Assembly: GCA_947589315.1 (NCBI GenBank)
Contig: CANPZE010000001.1
Location: 1-64,000 of the forward strand
DNA length: 64,000 nt
DNA from: an uncultured Lachnospiraceae bacterium
GTDB lineage: Bacteria; Bacillota; Clostridia; Lachnospirales; Lachnospiraceae
Reading direction: 5' to 3'
Part shown: positions 53,024-61,027 of the stretch, one piece after another
How positions within the stretch are numbered: the first letter of the stretch is position 1
Layout: each line of letters starts with the position of its first letter
Position numbers and translations under genes: made by a program
Notes under the pieces: generated by a model
The model's input: the letters and a program-made list of their open reading frames with translations, nothing else
Told to the model about the DNA's origin: nothing
Databases searched by the model: none

Positions 53024-53926
53024 TCATTCCATATGGCTTACATATTCCCTGGCTGACATGGCGGCATTAGCGCCGTCTGCTGCCGCAGTCACTATCTGCC
53101 TTAGGGGTTTGGTGCGGATATCCCCTGCCGCAAAAAATCCCTCTGCGCAGGTTTTCCCGCTTTCATCGGCCACTACATACCCCTGGCCGTCCAGTTCAAC
53201 TAAATCCTTTATCTTATCGGTAGAGGGGATCATTCCAACTGCAATAAAAATACCTTGTACCTCAAGCCGGCGGCCGTTGTCCAGCCGCAGTTCCTCTACC
53301 CTTTTGGCCCCTGCGATCCCTATGGCCTGCGCCTCTGTAATAATTTCCACATTCTCTGTTGCCTGCAGCTTCTGGAGAGTTCCTGCAGAACCGCGAAATT
53401 CCCGGCGGCGGTGGATCAGGTATACTTTCTGGCAGATTCCTGACAGATATGAAGCATCATCCAGCGCTGTGTCGCCGCCTCCGATCACGGCAACAGTCTT
53501 ATCCTGGTAAAGGGCACCGTCACAAACCGCACAATAAGAGATTCCTTTTCCGGCAAAAGCAGTTTCCTCTGGCAGGCCTAAGCGGCGGTGGAAAGCTCCT
53601 GCCGCATAAATCACGGCCCTTGCTTCTATTATTTCTCCAGTATCAAGCTGGATCTTCCAGTTCTGACCGTATTTTTCAAAAAAAACTGCCTCTCCTTCCT
53701 GGAACTCCACTCCCAGTTCTTCAGCATGTTTGCGGAAACGCTCTCCCAAATCATATCCTTCCAGCCCATTCAGGCCCAGATAATTGTCTACCCGGCCGCT
53801 CTCCGCGACCTGCCCTGTGCCCATATACTCTTTTTCTACTACCAGAACCTGTAAATTGGCCCTCACAGCATATATGGCAGCGCTGAGCCCTGCAGGCCCG
53901 CTGCCGATAATGATCACATCTAACAT
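53024..53926 (-). CDS. trxB: Thioredoxin reductase
   Basis: 300 residues. FAD-binding GSGPAGLSAAIYA, redox CAVC within GISYCAVCDGALYQ, NADPH loop GGGDTALDDASYL and HRRREFRGS, which fits NADPH binding. The C-terminal AAGDIRTKPLRQIVTAAADG closes the FAD site. It reduces thioredoxin. It is 61 bases downstream of the JAMM protease gene on the same strand, and a thioredoxin lies in the same operon (55435), so it probably belongs to the sulfur operon. Confidence 0.92.
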   Translation of the reverse strand: MLDVIIIGSGPAGLSAAIYAVRANLQVLVVEKEYMGTGQVAESGRVDNYLGLNGLEGYDLGERFRKHAEELGVEFQEGEAVFFEKYGQNWKIQLDTGEIIEARAVIYAAGAFHRRLGLPEETAFAGKGISYCAVCDGALYQDKTVAVIGGGDTALDDASYLSGICQKVYLIHRRREFRGSAGTLQKLQATENVEIITEAQAIGIAGAKRVEELRLDNGRRLEVQGIFIAVGMIPSTDKIKDLVELDGQGYVVADESGKTCAEGFFAAGDIRTKPLRQIVTAAADGANAAMSAREYVSHME

Positions 53927-53987
53927 ATTCTATCTTCCTCTCTGCCTGCGCCTTATGCAAATACAGCTGCTAAGGCAGTGATCTTCT

Positions 53988-54401
53988 CTAGGGTTCCAGC
54001 GCCAGTTCTTCTTTTTCAACCTCCTCGCCCTGGACATGGAAAGAGTTCAGAACCGGCCGCTCCGGATCCATTAAAGACAAGATCATATAACTTGCGCTGC
54101 TGTCATAGGCCAGACGTTTATCCTCCTCGGAAGGGCGGGAAGGCGACTCCGGATGAGAATGCCAATTGCCCAAAGGTCTCCAACCGTTTGCCCGCATGTC
54201 TTTCACCGCAGCCAGCTGCTCCCTGGGATCCAGAGTAAAATGCTCATTGGAGTGATCAATATTGGTCAGGCAATATACCTTATGTATGATCTTATCCTCT
54301 CCGGCAGTTTCTCCGGCAATCAGGCCACAGGCTTCTTCCGGCAGCACGGCACGGGCATGTTCCAAAATCTTCTCGTAATCCCTTTTTGCCATTTTGATCA
54401 T
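53988..54401 (-). CDS. hcyD: JAMM/Mov34 metalloprotease, HcyD-like
   Basis: 137 residues. The JAMM zinc site is complete: Glu in LPEEACGLIAGE, then NWHSHPESPSRPSEEDKRLA with H-X-H-X10-D. I chose ATG 54399-54401, which follows GGAGG. Family members in bacteria remove residues from the C-terminus of sulfur carrier proteins or release the amino acid built on them. Its partner carrier (55224) ends in GGGQ and so needs trimming. In W. succinogenes HcyD does both trimming and final release of homocysteine; the same role is inferred here. It starts 16 bases after hcyF. Confidence 0.88.
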   Translation of the reverse strand: MIKMAKRDYEKILEHARAVLPEEACGLIAGETAGEDKIIHKVYCLTNIDHSNEHFTLDPREQLAAVKDMRANGWRPLGNWHSHPESPSRPSEEDKRLAYDSSASYMILSLMDPERPVLNSFHVQGEEVEKEELALEP

Positions 54402-54417
54402 AATAATCTCCTCCAAA

Positions 54418-55224
54418 CTAATGCATGTCGCATTCTGCCTGCTCATAATCGATCAGTTCAGTAATCGTAGGATGATCTCCACACACAGCACAGCCAGAAG
54501 TATCTTTAGGAAGCTTTATCTTGCGGAATTCCATCTTAAGGGCATCATAGGTCAGCAGATACCCTGTCAGCAGGTCACCTACTCCTAAAAGATATTTGAT
54601 CGCCTCCATCGCCTGCAGGCTTCCGATCACACCGCCCATGGCGCCGATGACGCCGGCCTGCTTGCAGGTAGGCACTGCATCCTTTGGCGGGGGATTCTTG
54701 AATACACAGCGATAACAGGGGCCCTGTCCCGGCACATACGTCATCAACTGTCCCTTAAATCGGATAATGCCCGCATGGGAAAACGGCTTTCCGGCCATTA
54801 CGCAGGCATCGTTGATCAGGAACTTAGCCGGAAAATTATCTGTACCGTCAATAATAAAGTCATAATCCTTTATAAGATCTGTGATATTTTCTGAATCCAC
54901 AAAGGTCCGGTAGGTATCCACCGTTACATCTGGATTCATCCGGTTCATGGTCTCCTTGGCGCTTTGGACTTTCGCCTTTCCCAGGTCTTCCGTTGCATGG
55001 ATGATCTGTCTCTGCAGATTGGACAGATCTACTTCATCCGCATCAGCGATCCCAATCCTTCCGATACCGGCAGCAGCCAAATACATAGCCGCCGGAGCTC
55101 CCAGCCCGCCGGCGCCAATGATCAGGACACTGGAATTCAGCAGCTTCTTCTGCCCTTTGGCTCCTACCTCTTTCAGGATAATGTGCCTGGAATACCTCTC
55201 CAACTGTTCGTTTGAAAATGCCAC
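54418..55224 (-). CDS. hcyF: E1-like sulfur carrier adenylyltransferase (ThiF/MoeB/HesA), HcyF-like
   Basis: 268 residues, full-length ThiF fold. ATP site LIIGAGGLGAPAAMYLAAAG, then DADEVDLSNLQRQIIHATED, DGTDNFPAKFLINDAC. Zinc Cys pairs are CYRC and CAVC near GDHPTITEL. It adenylates the C-terminal glycine of the sulfur carrier, which is then converted to a thiocarboxylate by sulfide. The start is GTG, overlapping the carrier stop by one base, so the two are coupled. MoeB/ThiF for other pathways is the alternative, but the operon favours HcyF. Confidence 0.9.
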   Translation of the reverse strand: MAFSNEQLERYSRHIILKEVGAKGQKKLLNSSVLIIGAGGLGAPAAMYLAAAGIGRIGIADADEVDLSNLQRQIIHATEDLGKAKVQSAKETMNRMNPDVTVDTYRTFVDSENITDLIKDYDFIIDGTDNFPAKFLINDACVMAGKPFSHAGIIRFKGQLMTYVPGQGPCYRCVFKNPPPKDAVPTCKQAGVIGAMGGVIGSLQAMEAIKYLLGVGDLLTGYLLTYDALKMEFRKIKLPKDTSGCAVCGDHPTITELIDYEQAECDMH

Positions 55225-55430
55225 TACTGTCCACCTCCCATGAAATAAAGGAATTCAACGGTATCTCCGTCCTGCAGCACCTGTGTCTGAAAGTTCTCGC
55301 TCTTGGCAAATTCATCATTGACCGACACGGTGACATACTCCGGTGTCTCCACCTTTTCCTGAACGATCAACTCTGCAATGGTAATTCCATCCTGCACCTC
55401 TTTTACTTCTCCTGCTACTGTCAGCTTCAT
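55224..55430 (-). CDS. hcyS: ThiS/MoaD-like sulfur carrier with masked C-terminus (GGGQ)
   Basis: 68 residues with a beta-grasp fold: MKLTVAGEVKEVQDGITIAE and the closing TVEFLYFMGGGQ. Working ThiS/MoaD carriers end in Gly-Gly. Here a glutamine follows the glycines (codons ATG GGA GGT GGA CAG TAG), so it must be removed before adenylation. A JAMM protease gene is two genes downstream. W. succinogenes HcyS carries an extra alanine in the same place. I chose ATG 55428-55430 with GGAGG nine bases upstream. It overlaps hcyF by one base. Confidence 0.88.
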   Translation of the reverse strand: MKLTVAGEVKEVQDGITIAELIVQEKVETPEYVTVSVNDEFAKSENFQTQVLQDGDTVEFLYFMGGGQ

Positions 55431-55434
55431 TCTC

Positions 55435-55758
55435 TTATACCTCCCTATTCTCTTCAATAATCTTTTCCAAGTTTGCCTTTTTCTGCATTCCAGTCAGCCT
55501 TTCCAGCTGTTTCCCGTCTTTAAAAAAAATGAGTGTAGGCGCTGTCCCCACCTCATACCGCTCTACCAGCTCTGTCTCGTAGGCCACATTTACTTTCCCC
55601 ACGTACAGGCTGTCAGCATAATGTTCCTCCAGTTCTGCCAGCAGGGGAGACATTCTTTTACAGGGAACACAGCTGTCGGAATAGAAATCAATCAATACCA
55701 GTTTCCCAGGCTGAAGGATCTTATTGTCAAAATCTTCCCGATTCAGTCTTTCTGCCAT
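55435..55758 (-). CDS. Thioredoxin with CVPC active site
   Basis: 107 residues, complete thioredoxin fold: VLIDFYSDSCVPCKRMSPLL, and the cis-proline GTAPTLIFFKDG. The active site reads Cys-Val-Pro-Cys rather than Cys-Gly-Pro-Cys, which should shift its redox potential. Its position between the sulfur carrier and the TusA-like gene suggests it supplies reducing power or handles persulfides in this operon. trxB at 53024 is its likely reductase. Confidence 0.9.
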   Translation of the reverse strand: MAERLNREDFDNKILQPGKLVLIDFYSDSCVPCKRMSPLLAELEEHYADSLYVGKVNVAYETELVERYEVGTAPTLIFFKDGKQLERLTGMQKKANLEKIIEENREV

Positions 55759-55767
55759 ATCTTCCTC

Positions 55768-56013
55768 CTATTCTTCTACCTTCCTGACCAGAAGGTCGTA
55801 GGTGCCATCCTCATTATCGATCAGTTTTAAGATCTGATGGCCCTCTTCCTTAATGCTGCGGGGAACATTCTGTACCGGTTCCCCATCATTCATATGAACA
55901 GAAAGTATCTCCCCGTCTTCCAGCTCCTCCAGAGCCACTTTGGCCTTTACGAAAGTTACCGGACATACTACATCTGTAATATCAACGGTATCATTAATTT
56001 TAATATCATCCAT
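55768..56013 (-). CDS. TusA-like sulfurtransferase
   Basis: 81 residues. The conserved cysteine is in DVVCPVTFVKAKVALEEL; classic TusA has CPXP, here CPVT. The beta-alpha-beta fold of the family fits the rest. I chose ATG 56011-56013, with GGAGG nine bases upstream; a GTG two codons earlier is too close to that box. It overlaps the end of the sulfite reductase gene by eight bases. It probably passes sulfur between the reductase and the carrier, but this is inference. Confidence 0.85.
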   Translation of the reverse strand: MDDIKINDTVDITDVVCPVTFVKAKVALEELEDGEILSVHMNDGEPVQNVPRSIKEEGHQILKLIDNEDGTYDLLVRKVEE

Positions 56014-56869
56014 TCTCACAGACCTCCTTTACAGCTTTTTCCAATTCTTCCCGGCCCACCCGGTCAAGGGTGAATTTAAACCGCTCTCCTGCCAAGGCGT
56101 TTTTTTCAAAAAAACGGATCGCTGCATCGCATACCTTTAGCAGCTTATCATGGTCTTCGATAAATGGGATGATCTCCTCTCCCTTACTGATGCTATTGCC
56201 AAACAAACCTCCAAAGGATACGATATATCCATGGGTCTCTTCGTATGCATCAGCAGGACAGGCCTTGGTACACCTTCCACAATAATTACACCTGGATCCG
56301 TCAATTTTGATCTGTCCGTCCTCCATTGTGATCGCCTGGGCACGGCAGGCTTTGACACACACGCCGCATTGGATGCACTGCTCCGGCCGCCATTTTACTT
56401 TAATTCCGCCTTTCACTCCCACATCATTTTCTTCGGCCTTCAGACAATTATTCTGGCAGCCGGTGACGCCAAATTTAAACTTGTGGGGCAATTCTCTGGC
56501 AAAATACCGTTCATCCAGTTCCTTCGCCAAAGCATAGGTATCAATACAGCCACTGGGACAGATCGCACCGCCCTGGCAAGCGGTGACCGTCCGTACTCTC
56601 GGCCCGCATACTCCGGGCTCTACATCCCCTTCTGCCAGCGCCTCCTTCACCTGGTCGATCTGATCCAGCTTAATAAATGGGATCTCTACACTCTGGCGGG
56701 AAGTCAGATGAACATAGCCGTCTCCATATTCCTCCGATACCTGAGCAATCTTTGCCAGCTGCCTGGCGGTAAGCTTTCCTCCCACTACGCGCAGACGGAG
56801 AGAAAAGTTATTTTTTTGCTTCTGCCGCATGAAACCGCCCTTTTTTAATGTTCCATAATCTACTGCCAT
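56006..56869 (-). CDS. Siroheme/4Fe-4S sulfite reductase (small, ferredoxin-fused)
   Basis: 287 residues. The siroheme-coupled cluster motif is split as TACQGGAICPSGCID and GCQNNCLKAEENDVG. Between them and the end lies a 2x[4Fe-4S] ferredoxin domain (CIQCGVCVKACRA, CNYCGRCTKACPA). This is the small assimilatory/anaerobic-type sulfite reductase (AsrC-like family), which reduces sulfite to sulfide. In this operon its sulfide is the natural substrate for the sulfur carrier. hemB near the operon can supply siroheme precursors. Confidence 0.9.
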   Translation of the reverse strand: MAVDYGTLKKGGFMRQKQKNNFSLRLRVVGGKLTARQLAKIAQVSEEYGDGYVHLTSRQSVEIPFIKLDQIDQVKEALAEGDVEPGVCGPRVRTVTACQGGAICPSGCIDTYALAKELDERYFARELPHKFKFGVTGCQNNCLKAEENDVGVKGGIKVKWRPEQCIQCGVCVKACRAQAITMEDGQIKIDGSRCNYCGRCTKACPADAYEETHGYIVSFGGLFGNSISKGEEIIPFIEDHDKLLKVCDAAIRFFEKNALAGERFKFTLDRVGREELEKAVKEVCENG

Positions 56870-56894
56870 CTTTTCTCCTTTCCTTACTGAATCC

Positions 56895-58121
56895 TTACAG
56901 CGCCTGGACTGCTTCTGTAAAATCCTGTATCAGATCTTGTATATCTTCAATCCCTACACTGACGCGGATCGTATCCTCATAGACACCGGCCGCCTCCTTC
57001 TGCTCCTCTGTATTGTGGATATATATGGTAGACGCCGGATGAATGACCAACGTCCTGATGTCTCCGATATTAGTAGCGTTACAGGCATATTTTAAATGGT
57101 TCATCAAACGATACGCTCTTTCTCTGCTCCCTGCCCGTAATGTAAGGATACCGCCTGCTTTGCCTCCCAGCTGGCTCTGCACCAGCCTGGCATAGGGATT
57201 TCCGGGAAGGCCAGGATAATTAACAGAGATTCCTTCCAGGGCTTCCAGCGCAGCTGCCAGCTGCCGGGCGTTGCTACAGATGCGCTCCATACGCAGCCCC
57301 AGAGATTCCAGGCCTACCAGATTCATAAACGCATTCATTGGCGAAAGGCAGACGCCCATATTTCTCCATATCCCGTTGCGCAGCTTTGCCAGATACGCAA
57401 ATTCTCCGTATTTCTGATAAGGCTTCAGCTGCTCATACTTGTCATAATCCCATGGAAACTTTCCACTGTCGATTATGATCCCACTGACAGAATTGCCTCC
57501 GCCATTGATATATTTAGAACTGGAGTGGATCACAATATCCGCCCCGTATTCAAAGGGCCGGAGCAGATAGGGCGTAGCTGTCGTGCCGTCTACAATCAGC
57601 GGGATCCCATGGCTGTGAGCCAGATTTGATACCGACCGGATATCCATGATATCCAGACCGGGATTTCCAATAATCTCTCCAAATATTACTTTTGTCTTGT
57701 CGTTGATCAGCGGTTCCACCTCTTCTGCCGTTACATGATGTACAAAACGAGTGGTAATCCCAAATTCTTCCATATCACTAAACAGGTCGATCGTCCCGCC
57801 GAACAGGCCGCTGCCGGCAATAATCTCATCCCCTGCACGGAGAATATTCAGCAGAGACAGAGTAATCGCAGACATTCCGGAAGAACAGGCTATTGCTCCT
57901 TTTCCCTGCTCCAATCCAGCGATCCTCCGCTCAAAAGCATCTACAGTAGGATTGCTGATCCTGGTATACGCAAACCCTGGCGCCCGATTATTAAAAATCT
58001 TTTCCAGATCTTCCGCCTGATCGTATGCGAAAGCGCTCACCTGGGCAATCGGCGGTACGGTAGCCCCATCCTGGTAGCGTTTCCTCCCATCCCCATGCAG
58101 TAATCTTGTATTGAATTCCAT
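56895..58121 (-). CDS. metY: MetY-type O-acetylhomoserine sulfhydrylase (PLP)
   Basis: 408 residues, Cys/Met metabolism PLP family. FAYTRISNPTVDAFERRIAG, CSSGMSAITLSLLNIL, the PLP lysine in VIHSSSKYINGGGNSVSG, VDGTTATPYLLRPFEYGADI. ATG 58119-58121 follows AAGGAG; the longer frame adds 39 unrelated residues. It replaces the acetyl group of O-acetylhomoserine by sulfur. In W. succinogenes the MetY partner uses the carrier thiocarboxylate rather than free sulfide; the same is suggested by the neighbours. Confidence 0.9.
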   Translation of the reverse strand: MEFNTRLLHGDGRKRYQDGATVPPIAQVSAFAYDQAEDLEKIFNNRAPGFAYTRISNPTVDAFERRIAGLEQGKGAIACSSGMSAITLSLLNILRAGDEIIAGSGLFGGTIDLFSDMEEFGITTRFVHHVTAEEVEPLINDKTKVIFGEIIGNPGLDIMDIRSVSNLAHSHGIPLIVDGTTATPYLLRPFEYGADIVIHSSSKYINGGGNSVSGIIIDSGKFPWDYDKYEQLKPYQKYGEFAYLAKLRNGIWRNMGVCLSPMNAFMNLVGLESLGLRMERICSNARQLAAALEALEGISVNYPGLPGNPYARLVQSQLGGKAGGILTLRAGSRERAYRLMNHLKYACNATNIGDIRTLVIHPASTIYIHNTEEQKEAAGVYEDTIRVSVGIEDIQDLIQDFTEAVQAL

Positions 58122-58135
58122 AGCAAGGCTCCTTT

Positions 58136-59788
58136 TTAAATATAATCCCCATGGAAGGAAATGCCGGATGTAAATGCAGAGATCTTCCGAATATACGTAA
58201 CAATCCCCTCCACCGATGCATCCGTCTTCGGCTGCCAATCCGAATAACGATAATAGCTCCTTGATCCGCTATAAGGGCCATGGGCGGCGATTGTCTCGTC
58301 CAAAGCCAGCAGCACTACCAGTCCAGCCCGGTTCAAATGCTTTACTACTTCTGAGACAGCTTCCCCGGACTTTGGTTTATACAGGTAGGTATGCTTCCCT
58401 TCCCGGCTTAACTGCTTTTCTATCTCTTCCACCAGCTCCCATGTGATCCCCTGCCGGCCCAGGGGAAATTCTACTGTTACTGCCGTCTGTCCCTTCAGGG
58501 CGGAACGCGCCTCCCGGTTCACCCGTCCATTATAGAAACCTTCTTCTTCCGTATCCACCCCTGTAACAACACCGCAGGCAGACGTCATATTGGTGATGCG
58601 GTCGATCAGTATCAGCTCTCCTAATGTCTTATGCTTTTGGAACTCATCCACTACGATCTGATCCGCAAAGGAAATCTGGCACACAGCAATTTCATTCTTA
58701 CTGAGTTTATCCTTCATCTGCTCTTCGCCGGTATTGACATCAATGGAATAAAGGATCCTGGTCACAACGCCGGGAATCATCTTCGTTCCTATCTTTACAA
58801 AGAAATTTTTCCCATGGAACAGTTCAGCGTCATCCATCCAAAGAAGAGTGGCTGTAACACCAAAGGCTATCTTGGCATCAGAATCCACAGATAAAACACA
58901 GCCTCTGGAGACATCCACCTCCCGATCCAGCTGGATCGTCACCGGCTGCCCCTTTTGCCCTTCCCGTACCTTCTGATCAGCCAGATAAATGCTTTTTACA
59001 TGGGCTTTCTCGTTGCTGGGCAGGCTGGTGACCTCATCTCCCACCTGAATGCTCCCCATCTCGATCTGCCCCTGGAAACCGCGGAACTCATGGCTGGGAC
59101 GGCACACACGCTGTACCGGCATATAGAACCCTTTCTCACTGTCTGCCTCTGTTATGTTCACCTTTTCCAGATAGGGCAGCAAAGCCTCTCCCTGATACCA
59201 GCTGATATTGGGTGATTTCTTTGTTACATTATCTCCTTCTGTAGCCGATACAGGAATGATCACTACATTGTCCAGAGACAGTTCCTGAGTCAGCCGGCCA
59301 ATCTGCTCTTCTATCCGGTGGAATACCTCTTCGCTATAATCCACCAGGTCCATTTTATTTACTGCAAATACAAAATACTTAATCCCCATCAGGGAACAGA
59401 TCCGGGCATGACGCCTGGTCTGCACCAGCACGCCCTGTTTGGCATCGATCAGGATTACTGCCAGGTCAGCAAAGGAGGCTCCCACTGCCATATTTCTGGT
59501 ATACTCTTCATGCCCCGGTGTATCCGCTACGATAAAACTCCGGTTATCCGTGGTAAAATACCGGTAGGCGACATCTATGGTAATGCCTTGCTCTCTCTCT
59601 GCCATCAGTCCATCCAGCAAAAGGGAATAGTCAATCTTGCCTTCCCGGCTTCCCACCTTGGAGTCCAATTCCAGGGCCTTCTCCTGATCCGCATAAAGAA
59701 GCTTAGAATCGTAAAGAATATGTCCGATCAATGTGGACTTTCCGTCATCCACACTCCCACATGTAATAAATTTCAATAAGCTCTGCAT
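58136..59788 (-). CDS. cysN: Sulfate adenylyltransferase GTPase subunit
   Basis: 550 residues. GTPase motifs: CGSVDDGKSTLIGHILYDS, DTPGHEEYTRNMA, NKMDLVDY. EF-Tu-like beta domains and a C-terminal region follow. CysN drives ATP sulfurylase with CysD, making APS from sulfate. There is no fused APS kinase, which fits the use of APS reductase (AprAB) instead of PAPS. I chose ATG 59786-59788. It follows cysD directly. Confidence 0.92.
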   Translation of the reverse strand: MQSLLKFITCGSVDDGKSTLIGHILYDSKLLYADQEKALELDSKVGSREGKIDYSLLLDGLMAEREQGITIDVAYRYFTTDNRSFIVADTPGHEEYTRNMAVGASFADLAVILIDAKQGVLVQTRRHARICSLMGIKYFVFAVNKMDLVDYSEEVFHRIEEQIGRLTQELSLDNVVIIPVSATEGDNVTKKSPNISWYQGEALLPYLEKVNITEADSEKGFYMPVQRVCRPSHEFRGFQGQIEMGSIQVGDEVTSLPSNEKAHVKSIYLADQKVREGQKGQPVTIQLDREVDVSRGCVLSVDSDAKIAFGVTATLLWMDDAELFHGKNFFVKIGTKMIPGVVTRILYSIDVNTGEEQMKDKLSKNEIAVCQISFADQIVVDEFQKHKTLGELILIDRITNMTSACGVVTGVDTEEEGFYNGRVNREARSALKGQTAVTVEFPLGRQGITWELVEEIEKQLSREGKHTYLYKPKSGEAVSEVVKHLNRAGLVVLLALDETIAAHGPYSGSRSYYRYSDWQPKTDASVEGIVTYIRKISAFTSGISFHGDYI

Positions 59789-59789
59789 T

Positions 59790-60692
59790 TTAGAAATACC
59801 CCTCTCTTTTTCTTCTCTCCATACTGCCGGCAGCTTCATTGTCGATCACACGGCTTGTTCTCTCAGAAGATACCGCACTCAAGGTCTCTTCAATGATTTC
59901 ATCCAGTGTCTCCGCCTCAGATTCTACACCGCCTGTCAGCGGATAGCAGCCCAATGTGCGGAATCTTACTTTGCGCATTACCGGCTGCTCTCCCGGCTCC
60001 AGACGCATCCGGTCGTCATCTACCATGATAATATTGCCGTCCCGATAGACCACCGGACGTTCTTTAGCAAAATAGAGGGATGGGATTTCAATATTCTCTC
60101 TGCGTATGTATTGCCAGATATCCTTTTCTGTCCAGTTGGAGAGAGGAAATACCCGGACCTCTTCTCCCTTAAAAAGCTTAGTATTAAACAGTTTCCACAT
60201 TTCCGGACGCTGGTTTTTGGGATCCCAGGCATGGGCAGAATTCCGGAAGGAAAAGATTCTTTCCTTGGCCCTGGACTTCTCCTCATCCCGCCGCCCGCCG
60301 CCAAAAGCTGCGGTAAACTGATATTTATCCAATGCCTGCTTTAATGCCTGTGTCTTCATAATATCGGTATAAGCAGAGCCGTGGTCAAAGGGGTTGATCC
60401 CTTGTTTGACCCCCTCTTCATTGGTATAGACCAGCATCTCCAATCCATATTGTTCTGCCATTCTGTCCCGAAATTCAATCATTTCCCGGAACTTCCATGT
60501 AGTATCTATATGAAGAAAAGGGAAAGGGGGCTTCTCGGGATAAAATGCCTTTCTTGCCAGGTGCAGCATAACGGAACTGTCTTTTCCTATGGAATACAGC
60601 ATTACCGGCTTTTCGCACTCGGCTGCCACCTCCCGGATAATATAAATCGCTTCTGCCTCTAATTCGTCCAGATGAGATAAATTGTTACTCAT
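59790..60692 (-). CDS. cysD: Sulfate adenylyltransferase catalytic subunit
   Basis: 300 residues, PP-loop enzyme: [73 protein letters not shown] 60690-60692 follows AAGGAGG. It adenylates sulfate with CysN. It is translated together with cysN, whose start codon lies one base after its stop. A longer reading frame upstream runs through aprB in another frame and is not real. Confidence 0.93.
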   Translation of the reverse strand: MSNNLSHLDELEAEAIYIIREVAAECEKPVMLYSIGKDSSVMLHLARKAFYPEKPPFPFLHIDTTWKFREMIEFRDRMAEQYGLEMLVYTNEEGVKQGINPFDHGSAYTDIMKTQALKQALDKYQFTAAFGGGRRDEEKSRAKERIFSFRNSAHAWDPKNQRPEMWKLFNTKLFKGEEVRVFPLSNWTEKDIWQYIRRENIEIPSLYFAKERPVVYRDGNIIMVDDDRMRLEPGEQPVMRKVRFRTLGCYPLTGGVESEAETLDEIIEETLSAVSSERTSRVIDNEAAGSMERRKREGYF

Positions 60693-60712
60693 CGTATTGT
60701 CCTCCTTGTCTG

Positions 60713-61027
60713 TTAATATTGATTTGCCTTCTTTTGATCCACACGGATCTGCTGCAGCCTGCCCTCCCGGTCTGTAATACTCCAGATATTGACATCGCCT
60801 TCCTTTCGGACGGTCAGTGTACTCCCCCTGCCTCCGATATCTGCCCCCAGATAGAAGCAGATGGCGCCGAATCTGCACTCTTTCAGACAGGAAGTACATC
60901 CCCAGCAATCTCTGATATGGCGGATCCATGCCTTACCGCCCTCCCCCCTCTTGATCAGGTTTCCCGGGCAGGCTTCGATACACTGTCCGCACCCAGTACA
61001 TTTATTCTGCTGTATCTGTATGCTCAT
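60713..61027 (-). CDS. aprB: Adenylylsulfate reductase beta-like ferredoxin subunit
   Basis: 104 residues. Two [4Fe-4S] motifs: [13 protein letters not shown] and [15 protein letters not shown], the second in AprB-like form. The protein is shorter than dissimilatory AprB, lacking the long C-terminal tail that wraps AprA. Electrons pass from it to the FAD of AprA. Its start overlaps aprA by 26 bases. Confidence 0.88.
   Translation of the reverse strand: MSIQIQQNKCTGCGQCIEACPGNLIKRGEGGKAWIRHIRDCWGCTSCLKECRFGAICFYLGADIGGRGSTLTVRKEGDVNIWSITDREGRLQQIRVDQKKANQY

Noticed and set aside
52487..53056. 189-codon plus-strand frame across the HTH-Uma2 start
   Set aside because: It is antisense and crosses a poly-A/T region and a terminator; no motif was found.
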